Part shown: piece by piece, positions 14,001 to 17,210 of the stretch
Position numbering within the stretch: the first letter of the stretch is position 1
How the letters are laid out: each line of letters begins with the position of its first letter
Assembly: GCA_016712465.1 (NCBI GenBank)
Contig: JADJQZ010000003.1
Span: forward strand, 1-17,210
Length of the DNA: 17,210 nucleotides
Reading direction: 5' to 3'
Source of the DNA: Candidatus Obscuribacter sp.
Lineage (GTDB): Bacteria; Cyanobacteriota; Vampirovibrionia; Obscuribacterales; Obscuribacteraceae
Notes under the pieces: model-generated
Database searches by the model: none
What the model was told of the DNA's origin: nothing
The model's input: the letters and a program-made list of their open reading frames with translations, nothing else
Translations under genes and position numbers: made by a program

Positions 14001-15100
14001 CCGCAACATCTAGCTTGGGTGCATTGCTGCAAAAGTCGTTTAGCGGGACCGTGAGCATTGACTCAATTATTTCCGCAATTAAAACAGGCAGCATCTCAAT
14101 AGACGCGCTGCTTAATGCAACTAATAAATCCGCCACTGTTTCAGTGGATGGATTGTTGCAGGCCGTAAGAACCGGCGCGGTTTCTATTGACGCGGCGATT
14201 GCCATTATCGTTGCGGCCACTTCTGGCGTTGATGCTCTGTTGCAAAGTTCGTTTAGCGCAACGTCTGGACTAGACGCAATTGTCAGTGGGAGTTCAACGG
14301 TTACTGCATCGCTTGATGGATTGCTGCAATCTGGAAAATCGACAACGGCGCTAATCGACGCGCTGTTACAAACCGGTTATCTATCACAGACCGGCATTGA
14401 CGCGATTATCTCCAAGACGTTTAGTGCGACTGCATCACTCGATGCGCTCTTGCAGTCCGGCGCTATTACGTCCACTAGCCCAGACGCGATCATCAGCGGT
14501 GGCAGTTCGGCGTCGGTAGTGCTGGACGCGCTCTTGCAGTCCGGCGTGGTGAGTACAGCTTCTATCGATGCCTTGATACAAAAGCCGGCGTCCGTCACTG
14601 CCTCGATGGACGCTTTCATCCAGGGTAGTGCGTCCGCCGTTGCAGCGCTGGATGGGCTGTTACAGGGCGCTAAAACCGGCACACTGTCACTAGACGCGAT
14701 CATCGTGAGTGCCGGGGAAGCGCTGGCCACAACGGCGCTGGACGGGCTGTTGCAGGCGCTCAAGACCGGCACGCTATCGCTGGATGCCCTGGTAGCGGTA
14801 CCGGTCGCTGGGGCAACGGCTAGCTTGGACGCACTGCTGTCTGTGACCGGCGTGAGCACTGTCAATCTTGGCGCTTTGTTGCAATCCGCGAAAACGGGTA
14901 TCATTTCCATCGATGGATTAGTGCAGTCCGCGAAAACCGCACCAGTGTCGATTGATGGATTGGTTCAATCGGCGAAAACTGGCACGGTTTCACTAGATTC
15001 GATAGTTGGAATTATTGGAAGCGCGGCTATTTCACTGGATGGGATTTTACAGAAAAGCAGGGCTAGCGGCGTATTTCTCGATGCGATCATCGGATTGATT
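13961..15100 (+). repeat. About 27 tandem repeats of ~42 bp
   Basis: The coding repeats of the large protein occupy 1140 bases. Units average 14 codons, a few being 13-16. Copies at about 14876-14999 are the closest to each other (QSAKT, SIDGLVQSAKT), hinting at recent duplication, while outer units have drifted. Confidence 0.8.
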
Positions 15101-15223
15101 TCGTCGATTATCATGCCTACCGGGCGCGTCATTAGCATTACACCAACTGATCGATATATTGTGATTAGCGAAACAGACAGATTCATTGTCATACCGAATT
15201 CAGATCGATCCGTTTTAAATTGA
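13988..15223 (+). CDS. Large repeat protein, 14-residue repeat domain
   Basis: This is the continuation of the frame above; without the repair its first ATG-like start is near 14015. It is almost wholly tandem repeats of about 14 residues, consensus KTGTxSLDALLQSx, about 27 units (examples: FSATASLDALLQSG, KTGTLSLDAIIVSA, KTAPVSIDGLVQSA). The conserved L/I-D-A/G-L/I core repeats without gaps, suggesting a regular fibrous or solenoid stalk. The C-terminus has short TDRYIVI/TDRFIVI repeats. With a signal peptide at the other end, it may be exported and form a surface fibre, or it may be a virion stalk. No named family is recognised. Confidence 0.65.
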   Translation, partial: KTGITATSSLGALLQKSFSGTVSIDSIISAIKTGSISIDALLNATNKSATVSVDGLLQAVRTGAVSIDAAIAIIVAATSGVDALLQSSFSATSGLDAIVSGSSTVTASLDGLLQSGKSTTALIDALLQTGYLSQTGIDAIISKTFSATASLDALLQSGAITSTSPDAIISGGSSASVVLDALLQSGVVSTASIDALIQKPASVTASMDAFIQGSASAVAALDGLLQGAKTGTLSLDAIIVSAGEALATTALDGLLQALKTGTLSLDALVAVPVAGATASLDALLSVTGVSTVNLGALLQSAKTGIISIDGLVQSAKTAPVSIDGLVQSAKTGTVSLDSIVGIIGSAAISLDGILQKSRASGVFLDAIIGLISSIIMPTGRVISITPTDRYIVISETDRFIVIPNSDRSVLN

Positions 15224-15233
15224 GGATATACCG

Positions 15234-15752
15234 ATGGCCGCAACGATTCAGATTCACGAACTCACGACCAACGCCGACACGGGTGTTGACAAGACTTCTA
15301 GCACCGTGCGTTTCAAAGCGGTGGCTTCAACGACTTCGACGGCGGTCGATGCGAGTGACCCGCTGGTGGTTCCTGGGTCTGGCACGAATTACAGCTATGT
15401 GAAAAAGCTGCGCGCCTACATGGAAGCGCCACCGAACACGAATATCTCTAACATGCGCTGGTATAGTGATGGCTCAAGCGGATTCGGAACGGGCGTCGCT
15501 TGCACGGCTAAGAATCTGGGGACCACATTCGGAACTTTCTACAATACCGCGATGAGTGGCGGATCAAGCCTTTTCGGCTATACGTCTGGTTCACCGCTGG
15601 ATGGAGACGGAACCGATACCGGGCCTTTTGTGCCGGCTGATGATAATACCTACATCGGGGATATTATCGAGTTGCAGATTTCAGTCGCGTCCACGGCGAG
15701 CAACGGCGCATTGAGTGCGGAGACGCTCACCCTGGCGTGGGATGAAGTTTGA
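15234..15752 (+). CDS. Probable virion structural protein
   Basis: ATG 15234 is preceded by GAGGATAT. The 172-residue protein is beta-rich with many Ser, Thr and Gly (MAATIQIHELTTNADTGVDK, TVRFKAVASTTSTAVDASD, KLRAYMEAPPNTNISNMRWY, TLTLAWDEV). It has no signal peptide. Size, composition and position between the repeat protein and the fibre-tail-type protein fit a tail or capsid-decoration protein, but I cannot name the family. Confidence 0.6.
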   Translation: MAATIQIHELTTNADTGVDKTSSTVRFKAVASTTSTAVDASDPLVVPGSGTNYSYVKKLRAYMEAPPNTNISNMRWYSDGSSGFGTGVACTAKNLGTTFGTFYNTAMSGGSSLFGYTSGSPLDGDGTDTGPFVPADDNTYIGDIIELQISVASTASNGALSAETLTLAWDEV

Positions 15753-15754
15753 CA

Positions 15755-15783
15755 TTTACATGGGACGTTAAATGAGATATGCT
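15755..15783 (+). promoter_or_regulatory. Sigma70-type promoter of the HNH gene
   Basis: TTTACA (15755-15760) and TATGCT (15778-15783) are separated by 17 bp. A perfect TTGACA at 15749-15754 lies directly upstream and overlaps the stop of the preceding gene, but its spacing to TATGCT is too long. Predicted transcription starts near 15790, inside the left arm of the hairpin at 15779-15815. This is one of the few internal promoters visible in the right half. Confidence 0.55.
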
Positions 15784-15815
15784 ATTCCTTACAGTAAATT
15801 GTGAGGAAATAGCAT
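15779..15815 (+). promoter_or_regulatory. RNA hairpin covering ribosome site and start codon of the HNH gene
   Basis: ATGCTATTCCTTAC (15779-15792) pairs with GTGAGGAAATAGCAT (15801-15815) over 14 bp, with one bulged A and one G-U pair, around an 8-nt loop. The right arm contains the GAGGA ribosome site and the first two bases of the ATG at 15814, so a long read-through mRNA would hide its start. The left arm overlaps the -10 box; an mRNA made from that promoter lacks the arm and stays open. Confidence 0.65.
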
Positions 15816-16398
15816 GAAAAGTGGAACTCCTAATAAGTATCCTGGTGGCGTGTTTGTTTGGCAAAAGCAGAAGTCTGATATTTTATGTAAGTGTGGGTGT
15901 GGTGAGTTTATAACAAACCGATCCGCACGAAATCTCGAACAAGGGAAGCCGAATGCTGGGTATATTCATGGTCATATTTGGAAAGGTAAAGAATTACCGC
16001 AGCATATTAAGGATAAGATGAATGCCAATAGACGGGATAATAAAGGAGAGAAAAACACAAACTATGGAAAAGGATTATTTGGTGCCGATAATCCAAATTG
16101 GCAAGGAGGAAAAACTTTACTATATAAAAAAGGCAATCATCCTGGAGTTAACACGCCGAGTGATCTTGCTTTTCGTGAATGGATTAGGAAGCGAGACGGC
16201 CAGTGTGTTCTTTGCGGAAAGATAGGTCGGCTTGATGTTCACCATATTGTTTCTTGGGTGGAATCTGAAGCTGGTAGGCATGATCCTATGAACTGCGTTA
16301 CACTGTGTAAACCATGCCACGCGAGAGCTGACAATACACACCACAAAGAGAGAATTAGACCCATGCTACAGGCATACTTAGACACGCTTGCTATATGA
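15814..16398 (+). CDS. HNH homing-type endonuclease
   Basis: The 194-residue protein has a C-terminal HNH nuclease with zinc ligands CVLC (131-134) and CKPC (165-168), the catalytic DVHHIVSW (141-148, His143/144) and N160. The N-terminus has a CKCGCGEF knuckle (25-32) and NUMOD-like DNA-binding segments (ELPQHIKDKMNANRR, GADNPNWQGGKT). Such free-standing HNH genes are mobile and insert between phage genes. It is distinctly AT-rich, has its own promoter and hairpin, and splits a structural gene cluster, all in line with recent arrival. Its stop overlaps the next start. Confidence 0.88.
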   Translation: MKSGTPNKYPGGVFVWQKQKSDILCKCGCGEFITNRSARNLEQGKPNAGYIHGHIWKGKELPQHIKDKMNANRRDNKGEKNTNYGKGLFGADNPNWQGGKTLLYKKGNHPGVNTPSDLAFREWIRKRDGQCVLCGKIGRLDVHHIVSWVESEAGRHDPMNCVTLCKPCHARADNTHHKERIRPMLQAYLDTLAI

Positions 16399-16832
16399 TC
16401 CTCCTACAAGATCGCTATACCTTTGAGGCCGAAATGCCTGATGGAACTCTTATCACGTCTGGCGGCGACATTGCCGGTGCGGTGAGGGTTTCCTTGATTC
16501 CACAAATCGCGCTACTTCCAAGACATGATATCGTCGGGCAGGTCTTTATCCGGCGGTTTATGCGTGCGTTCAAGCGGTCAATAGTGGGCGGTTTCGACAG
16601 GGCGGCCTACTTCGCCGAGATTGAACGACAAATCAGCGATAGCCGAATCGCAGCAAGGGCAGCACGGGATGAAAAAGGTATTGTGCTGGCCGCTGAAAAG
16701 GCCGAACCAGAAAAGCTGGTGAAAGGAGATGAGTACATGCAAGTGGTGTGCATGGAATCATGCCGGCTCTATGTTCGCCACTCGGACGGAGCAAGCCTGA
16801 TTACGCCGCCAGATTTTGAGTTGTATCTCTAG
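16395..16832 (+). CDS. Phage structural or assembly protein, unrecognised
   Basis: ATG 16395 overlaps the HNH stop (ATGA). The 145-residue protein starts with strands (ILLQDRYTFEAEMPDGTLIT), has a central basic helical part (FIRRFMRAFKRSIVGGFDRA, EIERQISDSRIAARAARDEK) and ends in a beta section (YMQVVCMESCRLYVRHSDGA). It lies between virion-type genes and may be a tail-related protein, but no family is recognised. Confidence 0.55.
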   Translation: MILLQDRYTFEAEMPDGTLITSGGDIAGAVRVSLIPQIALLPRHDIVGQVFIRRFMRAFKRSIVGGFDRAAYFAEIERQISDSRIAARAARDEKGIVLAAEKAEPEKLVKGDEYMQVVCMESCRLYVRHSDGASLITPPDFELYL

Positions 16833-16843
16833 GAAATAACGCC

Positions 16844-17206
16844 ATGGCTTACACGCACGATGGTAAAAAGCCGGTCAATTCAAAAAACGATCCGATAAAT
16901 GCGGGCGCTATTGAGTGGGAATATTTTCATTACGATGATTGGTTGCGTCCAGGGGAAACTATTACCGCACATACCGCGTCTATCGTGGGCGGAACCATCG
17001 TGACTGATTCAACCTATCTTGGCACCATGGTTGATGATACAGGTGCGAGCTACGATCAAACTTATGGCGTGGAGTACAGCGCTACGGAAGGTGCAACGTC
17101 CGTGACCTTGACGCATAGGGTTTCCACTTCCACCACGGGCGCGGTTGATTTGGGTCGCACTGATATTGATCGATCCGTGATTGTTCCAGTTAGAAATCCG
17201 CTTTGA
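16844..17206 (+). CDS. Phage fibre-tail adaptor-like beta-sandwich protein
   Basis: AGGAAAT precedes ATG 16844. The 120-residue protein has an N-terminal KDPxxxxxYxxDW-type segment (KNDPINAGAIEWEYFHYDDW) and then a beta-sandwich in the pattern RPGETITAHTASIVGGTIVT, TSVTLTHRVSTSTTGAVDLG and DIDRSVIVPV. This matches small phage proteins annotated as fibre-tail adaptors (Gp77-like): an LxxGETI strand followed by T-rich strands and a terminal DRSxxIPV. It marks the beginning or end of a virion module running past the right edge. Confidence 0.65.
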   Translation: MAYTHDGKKPVNSKNDPINAGAIEWEYFHYDDWLRPGETITAHTASIVGGTIVTDSTYLGTMVDDTGASYDQTYGVEYSATEGATSVTLTHRVSTSTTGAVDLGRTDIDRSVIVPVRNPL

Positions 17207-17210
17207 GTGA

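Noticed and set aside
14377..14910. Minus-strand 177-aa frame in the repeat array
   Set aside because: Arises because the 42-bp repeats keep the antisense frame open; residues only mirror the repeats.

Overview
The window looks like the middle of a temperate, lambda-like siphovirus genome or prophage from a Gram-negative bacterium. The case rests on a Cro/YdaS-type regulator at the left edge, an O-like replication protein next to a DnaB helicase, a lysis cassette (GH24 endolysin, LydA-like holin, a lipoprotein with a lipobox) and virion or fibre-type genes on the right. Sec signal peptides and the lipobox point to a Gram-negative host. I cannot name the species. Almost every gene is on the + strand, and neighbours are mostly joined by ATGA or TAATG overlaps.

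Layout. 1-300: promoter, operator-like palindromes and a frameshifted Cro/YdaS gene. 540-3205: AT-rich small accessory genes (tandem winged-helix protein, two tandem paralogues, a phage methyltransferase-like protein). 3202-5470: replication module (O-like initiator with internal repeats, DnaB helicase). 5473-8436: small phage genes, a zinc ribbon, a VRR-NUC nuclease and a MazG-like protein. 8417-9852: a C5 cytosine methyltransferase with a second long reading frame nested inside it, then a DUF1064-type nuclease. 9909-12360: lysis block, which also carries a probable Acb2/Tad1-type cyclic-nucleotide sponge (10530-10760). 12397-17206: secreted Ig/Fn3-like proteins, a very long 14-residue repeat protein, structural proteins and a free-standing HNH homing-type endonuclease.

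Integrity. At least ten genes are interrupted by single-base indels, mostly in homopolymers, and eight of these lie in the first 3.4 kb. Repairing each one restores a sensible protein, often ending exactly at the next gene's ATGA junction. Uncorrected sequencing error is the simplest explanation; prophage decay is the alternative. Broken genes are described in repaired form.

The most interesting items are the Acb2-like anti-CBASS candidate, the fully nested second gene inside the methyltransferase, the 27-unit repeat protein, a hairpin that hides the start of the HNH gene and overlaps its promoter in the manner of T4 I-TevI, and iteron-like repeats inside the replication initiator gene.
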